Numbered from the stretch's first letter, positions 1-10,214 are shown. The stretch: DNA of 64,000 nucleotides from CAWGMT01 sp963823675 (GCA_963823675.1 CAWGMT010000008.1:1302001-1366000); one strand, 5' to 3'. Translations and numbers: made by a program. The notes: generated by a model not told the origin, from the sequence alone.

Positions 1-517
1 CGCCGAGCGCGCCTCCGAGATACCAGCCGCCCGCCGTTCCCAGGTAGACGCTGGTCTGATGGACGCTCATGGCGCGAGAGCGCGTACGCGGCCCGTGGTA
101 GTCCGCCAGGATCGACATCGACGCCGGGAAGTAGAATGACTCCCCCAGCCCCTCGCTGCCGCGCAAGAGAAGCAGGTGCAGAAAGTTGCGCGAGAATGCC
201 GTCGCGGCGCAGATCAGGCTCCAGAAACCAAGACCGAGCGTGATCAACAGCCTGCGAGACAGGAAGTTGACCGTGTAGCCGGTAAACGGCGATGCCAGGG
301 CGTAGACAATCATGAACGCCGAGCCCACCATACCGAGCTGCACGTCCGTGAGGAAGAATTCGCGCTGGAGCAGTGGGACGACCGCGCTCAACGCCTGCCG
401 GTCGGCATAATTGAAGAACCCACAAAACCAGAGCAGACCGACGACGACCCAGGGGTAGGCCGGCATCGAGGCAAACAGATTGCGTTTCGGTTGATGCGCC
501 ACGTCGCCTTTTCCCAT
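1..517 (-). CDS. MFS transporter, N-terminal part (runs off the window)
   Basis: Reading the minus strand from the ATG at 517 gives an uninterrupted 172-residue frame that continues beyond the window edge. It has a short hydrophilic start, then several hydrophobic segments typical of a major facilitator superfamily N-terminal half. The first helix ends in NYADRQALS, which resembles the N-Y-x-D-R-x-x-L-S signature of Spinster/anion-cation-symporter type MFS proteins, and the loop after helix 2 contains FLSRR. The ATG lies 13 nt after the stop of the sialidase-like gene, so the two are probably co-transcribed, and the transporter may import a sugar or sugar acid released outside the cell. The substrate is inferred from context only; the C-terminal half is not visible. 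Confidence 0.85.
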   Translation of the reverse strand, partial: MGKGDVAHQPKRNLFASMPAYPWVVVGLLWFCGFFNYADRQALSAVVPLLQREFFLTDVQLGMVGSAFMIVYALASPFTGYTVNFLSRRLLITLGLGFWSLICAATAFSRNFLHLLLLRGSEGLGESFYFPASMSILADYHGPRTRSRAMSVHQTSVYLGTAGGWYLGGALG

Positions 518-530
518 CAACCCCGACCGC

Positions 531-1727
531 TCAACCTTGGTCCTTCGCGAGCAGCCATGCTTCATTGAAACGGACATGCTCGATCGTGCTGCCCTGCCCC
601 GTCCGCCGGTAGGTGTAGGTCACGTGGATCGATCGGTCGGCCGCTTGAATCAACGACGGGTAGTGAAACAGTCCCGCCCCCGGCGCCGCCTGCTCCAGGT
701 GGCGCGTCCACTTCCATGTGGCGCCCTCGTCGTCGGAAACCGAAACCGCCAGCGAGTGTCGTCCAGCAGCCGTATCGTTGTAGACCAGCACCCAGTGCCC
801 GTTGGCCAGGCGAATCGCCTCGATGCCGGCTCCGGGATTGGGGAAGGGCGAGTCGGTGACGGGCGACCAGGATACGCCTTCGTCGGGCGAGGTGCTCAGG
901 CGAATCCGGTGGTGCGGACCGTTGTCACGCATGAACGCCACCAGAACCCCATCATTCTTCCGGACCAGACTGGGCTGGATGTTGCCGAAGCCGCAGAGCG
1001 GGTCGCTGGCTCGCCAGGTCTCGCCGCGGTCGTCGGAGATCGCCATGATCGAGGCCGAGAACGTGTCGGAATAGAGCGGCAGAACCCAGCGACCCGACGG
1101 CAGCGCGACGGGATGAACGCGCGGCATCCACCCCAGCCTCTGATAAAGCTCGTCACGCGACCGGCGCTCGATCTCCTCGAGCGCGGTTCGATACCGTTCC
1201 TTTTCCGCAGCGCTGCGACTCGCGATCGCCCGCTGCATCTCGACTGCAAAGCCTTGAGGAGTCACGTGCAGCACACCCGTCCGCGACCACCGGGGCGGTC
1301 CTGGGTCGTCACCCGGCCGATCGCATTTGGCGTACTTGAGCAGCGCACCTTCCCAGCGGTGGTCGAGAATGGTCGGCCAGAACAGCCAGAGCGACCCGTC
1401 CGGCGCCGCGAAGAGGGCCGGGTTGCAATCCGGGTAGCCCGGCGTGTCGGCCATGACGAATTTCGGCCCCCACTGCGAGTCTCCCCGGTTCCGCCATGCA
1501 CCTTCGATGACGACGTCGTCGGCCTTGCGCTCGCCGCTCCCGGAGTACCAGACCGCCAGCAGACGCCCCGGCTTGGTCTCGGCCACGCACGATGCATGGT
1601 TGTGCTTGGGGTTGGGCGGAAAGATCGCGGAACGCTCGAGAAATGGCACGTCGGCCCAGGCATCCGCCACCAGACCGTTCAAGAGGAGCAGAACCCATGC
1701 GAGCCACGGTGCTACCTGGTCGCGCAT
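531..1727 (-). CDS. sialidase-like (BNR/Asp-box) secreted hydrolase
   Basis: A protein of about 398 residues with an N-terminal hydrophobic signal peptide ending near ADAWA and a six-bladed beta-propeller of the exo-sialidase type. Three Asp boxes are visible: SDDRGETW, SPDEGVSW and SDDEGATW. An early RxxN-like patch and a GxxD/CNPALF stretch also suit this superfamily. The family hydrolyses terminal sialic acids, but many planctomycete members have unknown glycan targets, so substrate is not assigned. The start chosen is the ATG at 1727, directly before the signal peptide; an in-frame ATG at 1751 would add eight residues. It lies 82 nt downstream of the beta-helix gene and 13 nt upstream of an MFS transporter, all on the same strand, which suggests a glycan degradation and uptake unit. 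Confidence 0.8.
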   Translation of the reverse strand: MRDQVAPWLAWVLLLLNGLVADAWADVPFLERSAIFPPNPKHNHASCVAETKPGRLLAVWYSGSGERKADDVVIEGAWRNRGDSQWGPKFVMADTPGYPDCNPALFAAPDGSLWLFWPTILDHRWEGALLKYAKCDRPGDDPGPPRWSRTGVLHVTPQGFAVEMQRAIASRSAAEKERYRTALEEIERRSRDELYQRLGWMPRVHPVALPSGRWVLPLYSDTFSASIMAISDDRGETWRASDPLCGFGNIQPSLVRKNDGVLVAFMRDNGPHHRIRLSTSPDEGVSWSPVTDSPFPNPGAGIEAIRLANGHWVLVYNDTAAGRHSLAVSVSDDEGATWKWTRHLEQAAPGAGLFHYPSLIQAADRSIHVTYTYRRTGQGSTIEHVRFNEAWLLAKDQG

Positions 1728-1833
1728 TCTCAGAGCGTCTCTCCCGAGCATCGAGGTTTGTGGGCGGAGCCGGCGAGTGGATCGAGTTTACGAGCCCGGC
1801 CGGGGTTGAGCAAGCGGGCAGCCGACTGTCCGT

Positions 1834-4384
1834 CTAGCGTACCGGAGCGCTCGACGGTCCCCTGGCCTCGCGCCGGCCGGCCGCTCCCTTCGAGGGGAGG
1901 TCGAAACGCCGATTGACGAGCCGCTGGGAATTATACGTGGCCGTGTGGATCATCAAGGGAATCCCGGCGCGGCGGCCCGGCGGCTGCTCGAGCCGGTTGC
2001 CGTCCGCGTCCACCACGAATTCCGCCGGATCGTGCGACGGCAGGAAACCGAGCGTCAGTCCGACGAGCGGCTTCCTGGATTCCGAGCGACTGAACTGGCT
2101 CAGAAAGGGCTTCGACCAGCGCACGACGTTCTGGTTCATCCCGACGGTCATGTAGGTCCGACCCTGATTCGACTTGGTGGAATTCGGGTCATGCTCGACA
2201 CCCAGAGCGCCGCCCTCCTCGGCGTCTTCGATGACGTTTCCTTCGATCACGCCGCCCAGAAAGGGCGCGTGAGTCCAGCCCCACATCTGGGGTTGTTCGG
2301 TCGGGCAGGCCGTCATGCGAAACGCGTGCGCCCCGCCCAGCAGGTGGTTCTTGATGACGCGAGTGCCGAAATGATTGCCCACGAAGACCAGACCGTCCGC
2401 CCGGCGGCTGCCCCGGATGTCGATCCGGTTCTCCTGAAAGGTTTCGTTGGTGAAGCCGCCGCCGATCGAGATCGCGAGTGTACCGGCGGGAAGGGGCGGC
2501 TCGACGAGCAGGGTGGTCGAATCGACGACCTGCGCAACCCGCCGCCACTGGCCGGCGGCCGAGCCCTTCAAGATCGAGATCACGTCGCCCGTCCGCACGT
2601 GATCACCCTGGAGACGGCCGGTACGGAGCATGCGTCCATCGGCTGAAACCGCCATCACCTGTCCTTCGTATCTCAGCCGATAGCTCTCGGTGAGGATGAT
2701 CTCGGGCTCGTTGCTCCAGGGAATCGTATCGTCGTCGCGCGCCCCGATTTCTTCGATCGTGTTCTGCTCGATGACATCGTCCGAGCTGTAGCCCCCCAGA
2801 ACCAGAAAACGCCACGTTTTACCACTCGGGCTGGGGGAGTGAGTCTGATTCCCCCGAATCACCAGGTCGCGCGTCCCATGCCCGACGAACACGGCGTGCG
2901 CCACCGTTCCCGGTGGAGTGCCGCGAGAGACATTGTTGAACGATTCGCCAAGGGCCCTCGAAAAACTCGATTGCCCCACCCCGCAGAATGTTGTTCGTGA
3001 TCACACCGCTGCTGGCTCGAAGCAGCCTCATCAACCGCACCGCGTCGACCCATGCGCCGCGATTGTCGACGGGCGAGACCTCCAGGTCCAGATGGGTCAG
3101 CACGATGTTGGGTCGATACGCGTCCTGATCCGGGTCCAGGTTGTCGGTCATGCCGATGACCGCGGGCCCCCACGAGATGTCATTATTCCACCGGACGGGA
3201 CCGTCGAACCGTACTGCGAAACCATTGAGTGTGGTATTGCCGCGGTGGACCTTGATCGCCGCGCTCCACGGAGGTTCCGAGCCGGCCTGGGCAAACTGCA
3301 ACGTCGCTCGTCCCTCGGATGTCAGGGTGACCGGCTGCTTCAGTACCAGCGGGCGAGTCAGCCGGTACGTTCCCGCCGACAGCACGACGGTGCCGTGCTG
3401 CTCGACCAGCGCCTGGAGATCGTCACCCGGCCGCGCGACCGTACGTTCGGGCCGCGGCATCGGTGATCGGCGGCTCAGTTCGCAGCGTTCGCCCTTGAAT
3501 CGAATCAGCGTGTTGCGCCCACCTGACGAAATCAATCTCAGAGTGAACAGCTCACCGCCGACTTCGCGAAACGGAGGAAAGAAGAGATCGGCCGCCTTTC
3601 GGTCCGGGTTGAACTTCACCTGGCACGTCTGGGCGTCGGGTTCCGAGAATTTGGGCGCTCGATCGCTGCCGCGGAAGATCCACACCCGGCGCATCCCGTC
3701 GCTGAGCACCGCTGCGTCGATCGCGCGGAGATCCGCGAGGCCGCTGATCGCGACATGCAGATCGCCGAGCCGCTCGGTACCCACGGCGTCCTGTCCAAGC
3801 CACTGCACCTTCGCCGCACTCTCGACCAGTTCGGGCAACGGCGGCTCGGGCATCCTGAGCTTGGGATCACACCGCCCCGCGACCATCGTCGCCCCAGCCA
3901 GTTGATCCTTATCGTAAAGGACCATGACCTTGATGCGCTGCGAGTTCATGTCTCGATCGGGCTGAAAGTACAGATCGGCCTGGGAAGGGTCCTTCGAATC
4001 GCGGATGAGATCGGCATTGCCCAGCAGCTTGGGGTTGGTGCCAAATTCCCAGCGCGAGCCGGATGCGCACTCGATGCGGACCGCCTTGATCGCCACGGTG
4101 GCCGCGAGCCGGCTGAGATGGACCCGAACGTCTTGTAACCCGTCCGGGCCGACGCAGGGCCCCGGTCCGGTCCAGTCCTGACTATCCTGTCCGATCCAGC
4201 GCGCCAATACATGGCCAGACGCGCCGCCGGGTTGATAGCCGGCCCGCTTGATCGGGATGCGGTCAGCCGGTCGACTCTCGTCGCCCGAAGAACGGCCGGT
4301 CGGATCTTTTGAGTCCCCTCGGCCGAAGCTTGCGGCCGCGCTCACCAACGCCAGAAGCAGCAACATCCGTGATGTCGAGCCCAT
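1834..4384 (-). CDS. secreted right-handed beta-helix protein, frame broken near 2940
   Basis: The N-terminal frame (4384 down to about 2940) starts with a signal peptide (MLLLLALVSAAASF), followed by a discoidin-like beta-rich region and the first coils of a parallel beta-helix. The C-terminal frame (about 2950 down to 1834) continues the helix with repeated asparagine-ladder coils such as VIEQNTIEEIG, FQENRIDIRG and VIEGNVIEDAE. The two frames meet around GGAIEFFEGPWRIV / NNVSRGTPPG without loss of sequence, so a one-base indel near 2930-2950 splits a protein of about 850 residues. The family includes pectate-lyase-like and other polysaccharide-active proteins; no catalytic residues could be assigned. 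It is the first gene of the sialidase/MFS cluster. The break is either a sequencing error or a recent inactivation; intact codon structure on both sides favours the former. Confidence 0.7.
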
Positions 4385-4810
4385 TTAAACCTCCGTGATC
4401 GACTCGTCCATCCATTCACTCGTCGGCTCGTCCGATGGAGTCTTGTTGATGCATCGTTGCACTGGTCGAAATGCAACGGGACGAGCAGTATACCACACTC
4501 CACCCGGAAATGAAAAAGCCGCTGCCGGCGGCCGCCGCGCTGAAAAGTTGAAGAAAGGTGTCAGGAACCGATTAAACTCTCCCTGGCGCCTTTGACCTTC
4601 TTGGTCAACAATCGGTTCCAGACACCTTTGCCCGGCCGTTGCACCGGATTCGACTCGCGTCTGGTATAATCGTTTCTGAAAAGGGGCGGGCCCGGTCGTC
4701 GCCAAATGGCAAATGGCAATGACTCGCCGCAGGCGGGGGGGCGATGATGGGTCGCCACCCCGGCCATCGGTGGGCCGCGACCGACGCGAGATGTCTGGGG
4801 AGGGACGCGA
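4385..4810. other. divergent intergenic region with a palindromic element
   Basis: This 426-bp gap separates the minus-strand beta-helix gene from the plus-strand rarA. The only clear structure is the palindromic repeat at 4554-4629. The last bases before rarA contain a GGGAGGG ribosome-binding site. The open frames that cross it are shadows of rarA and show no coding character. Confidence 0.6.
4554..4629. repeat. REP/BIME-like palindromic element
   Basis: The left arm AAAGGTGTCAGGAACCGATT (4554-4573) is matched by an inverted right arm at 4610-4629 with a single mismatch. Between the arms lies a small internal hairpin, TTGACC (4592-4597) paired with GGTCAA (4603-4608) around a 5-nt loop. 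The whole would fold into a two-part cruciform or RNA hairpin. The AAAGGTGTC...GACACCTTT ends resemble dispersed REP-type repeats, some of which are moved by RAYT (Y1) transposases; no such transposase is in the window. Confidence 0.75.
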
Positions 4811-6094
4811 ATGGCGCGGGAGACGACGGGCCGATTGTTCGACGAGCTTGAGGAGGCGGTTCCACCGCGGCCCGACGACGCCCCGTTGGCCGAGCGAATG
4901 CGGCCGCGAAACCTGGGCGAATTCGTCGGCCAGGCCGGTGTCATTGGTGAAACGTCGATCCTGGGCAAGGCGCTCAAACAAGGTGCCTCGGTCTCGTCGC
5001 TTATCCTCTGGGGACCGCCCGGCACGGGCAAGACCACACTCGCCCGTTTGCTCGCCGACCGGAGCAAGGTGCAGTTCATCGCCCTATCCGCGGTCCTTTC
5101 GGGCGTGCGCGAGGTTCGCGCGGCGATCGACCTGGCGCGGCGGAATCGCCGCGCTGGCGGCAGGCCGATCCTTTTCATCGACGAAATCCACCGCTTCAAC
5201 AAGGCCCAGCAAGACGCGCTCCTGGCGGCCGTCGAGGACGGCACGATCTGCCTGGTCGGAGCCACCACCGAGAACCCCTCGTTCGAGGTCAACGCCGCCC
5301 TGCTGTCTCGCTGCCGGGTGGTCGTGCTCGAGCCACTCACCACCGATGAGCTGGTGGCAGTCCTCCGCCGAGCCCTCGATGACGCCGACCGTGGACTTGC
5401 TGGATCGAAACCGCGCCTCACCCCCGAGTTGATCGCCAGGGTCGCCGCGTGGTCAGGCGGCGACGCGCGCGTCGCCCTCACGACCGTCGAAGAGGCCGTG
5501 GCCGCGACGCCTCCCGCAGAAGATGGAACGCGGACGGTCAACGAGGCAACCCTGGTCGAGGCGCTGGGCCGGGCCCGGTATGCTTACGACCGCCAGGGAG
5601 AAGACCATTACAACCTGATTTCGGCCCTGATCAAGTCGGTGCGGAACTCCGACGCCAGCGCCGCGCTCTACTGGCTGGCGCGGATGGTGGAGGGGGGCGC
5701 CGACCCACTGTTCATCGCGCGACGCCTCTGCATCCTGGCCTCCGAGGACGTCGGTCTGGCCGATCCCCAGGCGATGGTGCAGGCTGCCGCCGCGGCCCAG
5801 ATCACGCACTTGATCGGCTTTCCCGAAGCCATCTTTCCCCTGGGCCAGGCCACGATTTACCTGGCCAAGGCGCCCAAATCGAACCTGGTCAAAACAGCCT
5901 ACGGAAAAGCCGCGGCCGACGCGGCGGCCACGGCCCGCGAGCCCGTGCCGCTTCACCTACGCAACGCGGTCACATCGCTCTTGAAAGACGTCGGCTATGG
6001 CCAGGGGTATCGCTACGTTCACGATGATGCCGACGCGCGCGAGGAGATGCCCTGTCTGCCCGAGCGGTTCCGGGATCGGGATTATCTGCAATAG
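4811..6094 (+). CDS. rarA: replication-associated recombination protein RarA (MgsA), AAA+ ATPase
   Basis: The 427-residue product matches full-length RarA/MgsA, the AAA+ ATPase related to clamp loaders and RuvB that acts at stalled or damaged replication forks. The N-terminus has the typical LAERMRPRNLGEFVGQ segment; Walker A is GPPGTGKTT (about residues 69-77), Walker B is ILFIDEIHRFN, sensor 1 is GATTENPSFE, and an SRC arginine-finger region follows (ALLSRCRVV). The C-terminal tetramerisation part (HYNLISALIKSVRNSD ... EDVGLADPQA) is intact. ATG 4811 is preceded by GGGAGGG at good spacing. It is convergent with the Uma2 gene, 26 bp away. The frame is unbroken. Confidence 0.96.
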   Translation: MARETTGRLFDELEEAVPPRPDDAPLAERMRPRNLGEFVGQAGVIGETSILGKALKQGASVSSLILWGPPGTGKTTLARLLADRSKVQFIALSAVLSGVREVRAAIDLARRNRRAGGRPILFIDEIHRFNKAQQDALLAAVEDGTICLVGATTENPSFEVNAALLSRCRVVVLEPLTTDELVAVLRRALDDADRGLAGSKPRLTPELIARVAAWSGGDARVALTTVEEAVAATPPAEDGTRTVNEATLVEALGRARYAYDRQGEDHYNLISALIKSVRNSDASAALYWLARMVEGGADPLFIARRLCILASEDVGLADPQAMVQAAAAAQITHLIGFPEAIFPLGQATIYLAKAPKSNLVKTAYGKAAADAAATAREPVPLHLRNAVTSLLKDVGYGQGYRYVHDDADAREEMPCLPERFRDRDYLQ

Positions 6095-6120
6095 ACCTTG
6101 GAACCGCCGCACGACGTGGA

Positions 6121-6813
6121 TCAGGACGGCCCACGGGCCGCGGCCAGCCGCGCGACAAATGCCGCATGTTCGGCCGTGGCGCAGCCTTGATCGACGACTG
6201 AGCGGAGCCGCCGCGTGTCGCCCTCCAGGAGTGCGATCGGGTCGAGCCACAGTCCCGGAAACTCGGTCGAACGGTATAACCCATCGTCTCCAATCGGCCG
6301 CCGCACGAGCGCGCCCTGTTCCTGGCCGAACCAGTAGATTTCGTCCGGGTCAACCGCGCGCACGACGTATTCCAGCACACCGGCTCGTTCGTAGTCGTCC
6401 AGCTTCGGTCCCAGATCGACGTATCGTGTCGCCTTGGACACCTCGCCGACCAACTCGGGCGCGCCATGGAGGTAGCCTTGTTCATCGTGGGTCCGCCCTC
6501 CACATTCGGGGAGAATTCGGAGCAGCGCATCCGGCTGCGGCTCGCTCTTCCAACCGAGGATTGTGGTGGCGGTCACCAGAACCTCCACACCAGGCGTATT
6601 CTCGGCGTAGTACTCGAGCCACACGATCACCGAGACATGAGCACGGCCGTGTGCGAGGCTAGCAGGACTGGGCATGCAGACAACTCCATCGATCAGTTCC
6701 GCCCGCGTTCCCGGCGGCATCGCCTCGTAGAGCGCGTGAAACGTAGGCTGGTCGAGTCGCTGACCCTCCACCAGCGTCCTGGGCGCGGCACTCATTGTCA
6801 TCCGATCAGGCAT
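6121..6813 (-). CDS. Uma2 family protein (DUF820, PD-(D/E)XK nuclease fold)
   Basis: About 230 residues. The pattern is that of Uma2/DUF820 proteins, predicted restriction-endonuclease-fold proteins found in many copies in planctomycetes and cyanobacteria: an N-terminal FHALYEAMPPGTRAELIDGV segment, a central QPDALLRI (the PD of the fold), and PELVGEVSKATRYVDLGPKL, in which the usual E-x-x-S-x-x-T/S...D...K core is visible. Their biological role is unknown. The ATG at 6813 is preferred over 6843 because GAGGGGG lies just upstream of it. It is single-gene and convergent with rarA. Confidence 0.88.
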   Translation of the reverse strand: MPDRMTMSAAPRTLVEGQRLDQPTFHALYEAMPPGTRAELIDGVVCMPSPASLAHGRAHVSVIVWLEYYAENTPGVEVLVTATTILGWKSEPQPDALLRILPECGGRTHDEQGYLHGAPELVGEVSKATRYVDLGPKLDDYERAGVLEYVVRAVDPDEIYWFGQEQGALVRRPIGDDGLYRSTEFPGLWLDPIALLEGDTRRLRSVVDQGCATAEHAAFVARLAAARGPS

Positions 6814-6992
6814 GAGCCGACCCCCTCGCTTCTGGGAAGGCAATCCAAACCGCGTCGCCCTGAACCCGGGCCGCAGACTGGCGAGAACTCGCGATCACAA
6901 TCTGATCGATCCTACCATAGAAGTGATACTCTTGGCAGCGCGGCAGACGGTCCTGATCGTAGGGAAGTCAGCGCGGCGCTTCAAGCGGGGCA

Positions 6993-7781
6993 TCACCGTT
7001 TGCCGGCCTGGCACAGCAGTTGGTGCGCCCAGAGGGCATCGGGACCTTCGAGCGGGGGTTCGGCTTCGATCCGGTAATTGATCGTATGGTACCGGCCGTT
7101 GCGGTGAGCTTGCTCGATCACGGCCTGCAAATCCAAGTGTGCATCGGCATCCGTTTGGCGCAACGGAATTCGAATGATCGGCAAACGCTCGCGGAGCGGG
7201 ACGGGGTAAATCTCGCACTTGTCGGGCTCCCAGCCGCGCCGAACGCACACCTGATACGTCGTGCGCAGTTCAACGGGGATGCGAGTTACCGGCAAGCTCA
7301 GGGTTCTCCGTCCGGCCCGCAGCAGGTCGATTTCGGCCAGGCTAACCTTACCCTGCCTGAGCTCCGCTTGTTTTCGCTGGTACTGATCCTGAGCCTCGCC
7401 CGGGAACTTGTTGGACAAGCTGAGATACTCGATCACGGTCACGACCCGTTGGCCGGTACCCGCATCGATGATCTCAATGTAAGTTTCCGTGATCGGCTCG
7501 GGAGCGTAGTGAATTCGCACCGGTTCGGCGATGGCAACTCCGGCTTGGGCAGGAGCGCTCGCCAAGCCGCCGCGAGGATATTCCACGACTCGAACGTCCG
7601 GATACCTCGCTTGGTGCAAGGCTTCGCCAGATTCCAGGACAATACGCTCCTCCACCCGGGCGTACAAGTCCCCGGGCAATTGGTCCTGCAACTCGTCGCA
7701 GGAGTAAATGATCAGCCGGGCATGCACGTCGCGCCAGGATTGTTCCAGGTACGGATCCATTCCCGGAAAGGGACTTTTCAC
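6993..7781 (-). CDS. DUF4058 family protein
   Basis: About 262 residues with the family's hallmark N-terminus, KSPFPGMDPYLEQSWRDVH, followed by the conserved YIEIIDAGTGQRVVTVIEYL and LAEIDLLRAGRR segments and the C-terminal PLRQTDADAHLDLQAVIEQA. DUF4058 proteins are abundant in planctomycetes and cyanobacteria and have no known function. A GTG start at 7781 is chosen because GGGAGAAAAG precedes it and it puts the SPFPGMDP motif at the usual position; ATG 7808 would add nine non-conserved residues. It follows the VWA/QW gene by about 75 bp on the same strand. Two other copies, one of them deleted, occur in this window. Confidence 0.9.
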   Translation of the reverse strand: MKSPFPGMDPYLEQSWRDVHARLIIYSCDELQDQLPGDLYARVEERIVLESGEALHQARYPDVRVVEYPRGGLASAPAQAGVAIAEPVRIHYAPEPITETYIEIIDAGTGQRVVTVIEYLSLSNKFPGEAQDQYQRKQAELRQGKVSLAEIDLLRAGRRTLSLPVTRIPVELRTTYQVCVRRGWEPDKCEIYPVPLRERLPIIRIPLRQTDADAHLDLQAVIEQAHRNGRYHTINYRIEAEPPLEGPDALWAHQLLCQAGKR

Positions 7782-7857
7782 GGACTTTTCTCCCTGGTGG
7801 AGATCCAATGAGGCTCGAGGTCATTGTACCAGACGCCGAGTTTCGCCGCCGGCTTGC

Positions 7858-10214
7858 TCAGCTTTTCCGATTGCTCAACTTCCCCGGCAAGACAGCCAGC
7901 GCCGTCAAGGTGCCCACGAGCACAAGAAAGAGCGTCGGCCACCCTCCCGCCGGCACGACCATACCCGGGATGAACACGGCCGTCTCGCCGACCGAGCGCG
8001 TGCTGCCGCGATAGGAGATCCGGACCGGCCGAAGCGTGCCGTCAGGCAGCTTCCGCTCGCTTTCGTAGAACAGGGTGTAGCTCGATCCGATTCGCTCGGC
8101 GATCGCCTCATAGATCGCACGAAGCTGATCGGCGTTCCGCGCCGGATAGTACTGACCGCGGGTCGAGACGGCCAGGTGGCGGAGGTCCTTGCTTTCGATC
8201 TCCTCCTCGGTCCCCAGGCCAAGCGTGTAGACGGGCAAGCCGAGCTTGCGCGCGGTGCCGATGACCGATTCGAGACTGGCCGACTGACTGAAGGTGTCCT
8301 CGCCGTCAGTCAACGCCAGAATCGCGCGACGCCCCGGTTCCTGCTCGAGCATCGCGAGGGCAACCGCGACCGCGTCGTGAAAGCGCGTCGCTCCGGCGGG
8401 CTGGAGCGCGTTCGACCGCCGTTCTGATCTCGCCGCGGTTGGTCGTGAACGTGCAGAGCCGGTCGACCTCGGAACCAAACGCGATGACCGCGACCTTCGA
8501 GCCCTCGGGCAGCTTTTCCAGAAACGAAGCCACCGCGCGCTTCAGTCCGCCGATGCGATCCTCCTCTTCCATGCTCAAACTGCGGTCGACCACGAGGACG
8601 ACCGTCGTCGCGATCGCTTCGGTCGCACGAGGCGCCTGGAACTCGACGACATTCACCTCGCGTCCCTCCTCGGTAACGCGGAAGTCGTCCCTGGCGCCAT
8701 CGAGGAGAAACGATCCATCGGAACGCTTCACTTCGAACTGCACGGCGATTTTCGGAAAGGACTGCTGACTCGCGCCGGTGACGACCACCCGGAACGTCGT
8801 CAACCCCGATCTCGCCGGGACCCTCGGCAGCCGCCTGGTTCCCCTGCGCCGGATCGGTGGCGTCGACTCGTCAAGAGCCGCGGGCTCGCCACTACGAGCG
8901 CTGGCCGGTACGACTCTCCGTCCATCTTGCGGGTTCCCCAGCCGCAGAACCCGGTCTATCTCGAATGCAAGATTGGCCTTTCGCAGGAAGAGGAGTGCCA
9001 GACAGGTGCTGGGAAGTCTGCCCCAGCGGTCGTGCGGCCAGCCGCCGTCGTTTTCCTGGCGTTGGGTCAAGATCTGGGCGCCATGGGCATACCAGTCAAA
9101 TCCGTCGAGGGTTCGCAGGCCAAGCGCCACGCAGACGCGCTCGAGGGACCAGAGATAATAGATGTCCGATTGCAGGCTGGCCTGGCGGGCGTCCTGGCCC
9201 ACTGCCTTCAAGGCGGCGATGAACGCGGGATCGGCGGCAAGGGCCGCGCCGCGGGCTCGCGCCGTCTGGCGTTCGGCGAGGCTGGGCCGTGCCGCGGCGA
9301 TCGCCAGCCCCATCAGGCCCGCGCACGTCATCGCATCCGCTCCCCCCATGCCCAGCCGATAGCCCCATCGGCCATCGTCGAGCTGCGACGAACGGAAGTG
9401 GCGATCGATCGATTCGAGGCCAGCGTCGGGATCGAAGCCGTGCCGGCCCGCGGCCCAGAGTCCCAGGAGCGCGAACTGGGTGTTGGAATTATCTCCCACG
9501 GACGAAAACAGCGCGAACCTTCGTGCAATCTTGCGCCGCTCGGGACGACCCGCGCGAGCCCGGCTGGGCGTTATATCGGAATCTTCAAGCGGGACCTGGT
9601 ACGTCCACATTCCTTCCTGATCGCCCCCCGCGAGACGATGCGCCAGGACCTGAATCAAGGAGTCCGCCCCGCCGCGCCTTCCCTGTTGCACGCGCCAGGA
9701 ACAGGATCGCCAGGGTGAGGTCGTAGGTCTGGTCCGATCGCCGTGCCAGAGTCTCGACGACTTCACGCGCCCGCGCGATCGCCGAATCCTCGACCCCCAC
9801 GCCGTTTTCGAGCAAGGACAGACCAGCGAGCGCCGTCACTCCCAGCCGGTGCCTGTTCTGCGCGGGTTCGTCCCAGTGCCCTTCTGACGACTGACACCCT
9901 TTGAGAAACTGCACGCCGCGCGCGATCGCACGCTCGATCTCCTGATCCTTCGGCGCGGGTGGTTGAGCGGACGCCGGGGCGGAAACGAGCAGGACGATGA
10001 GCGCGACCCCGAGTTGCAGGAACCAAGAGCGTCCTTCGACCCAGGCAGAACCCCGAAGAACCCCCCTGCTTCCCCCCGTAGTACGGGGGGACGACGGCGG
10101 GTGCTTCCGAGCCCCGTTTTCCCTCCTTTTCGAACGCGGAACCGCTCTTTTTTCCCCCCCTTGCGAAGGGGGGGCCAGGGGGGGTGGGGACTCATAGCTA
10201 CTCCGATACCTCAC
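7858..10214 (-). CDS. secreted QW-repeat (terpenoid-cyclase-fold) and von Willebrand A protein, two frame breaks
   Basis: Three frames read as one protein of about 785 residues. The first (to about 9680) holds a signal peptide ending APASA and an alpha/alpha-toroid repeat region; the second (about 9680-8410) continues it with Q-x-x-x-G-x-W motifs (QSSEGHW, QLDDGRW, QENDGGW) and starts a VWA domain with the metal-site motif DRSLS; the third (about 8410-7858) completes it (ALTDGED) and ends in a C-terminal membrane segment (TLFLVLVGTLTALAVLP). The QW fold is shared by squalene cyclases and prenyltransferases, but no DXDD acid motif is seen, so catalysis is doubtful. The only in-frame start before the signal peptide is GTG 10214, overlapping the upstream stop as GTGA; G/C-run palindromes lie between start and signal peptide. 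Confidence 0.7.
10072..10174. repeat. two G/C-run palindromes
   Basis: CCCCCCGTA-G-TACGGGGGG (10072-10090) is a perfect 9-bp inverted repeat around one base. CCCCCCCTT-GCG-AAGGGGGGG (10154-10174) is a second perfect 9-bp inverted repeat with a 3-nt loop. Both resemble short intergenic palindromes dispersed in many bacterial genomes. In this position they are translated in frame between the coupled GTG start and the signal peptide of the downstream gene, which is unusual. Confidence 0.75.

Noticed and set aside
537..1916. A 459-residue plus-strand frame opposite the sialidase-like gene
   Set aside because: It is a high-GC shadow with arginine-rich random composition; the minus strand carries the Asp boxes and the signal peptide.
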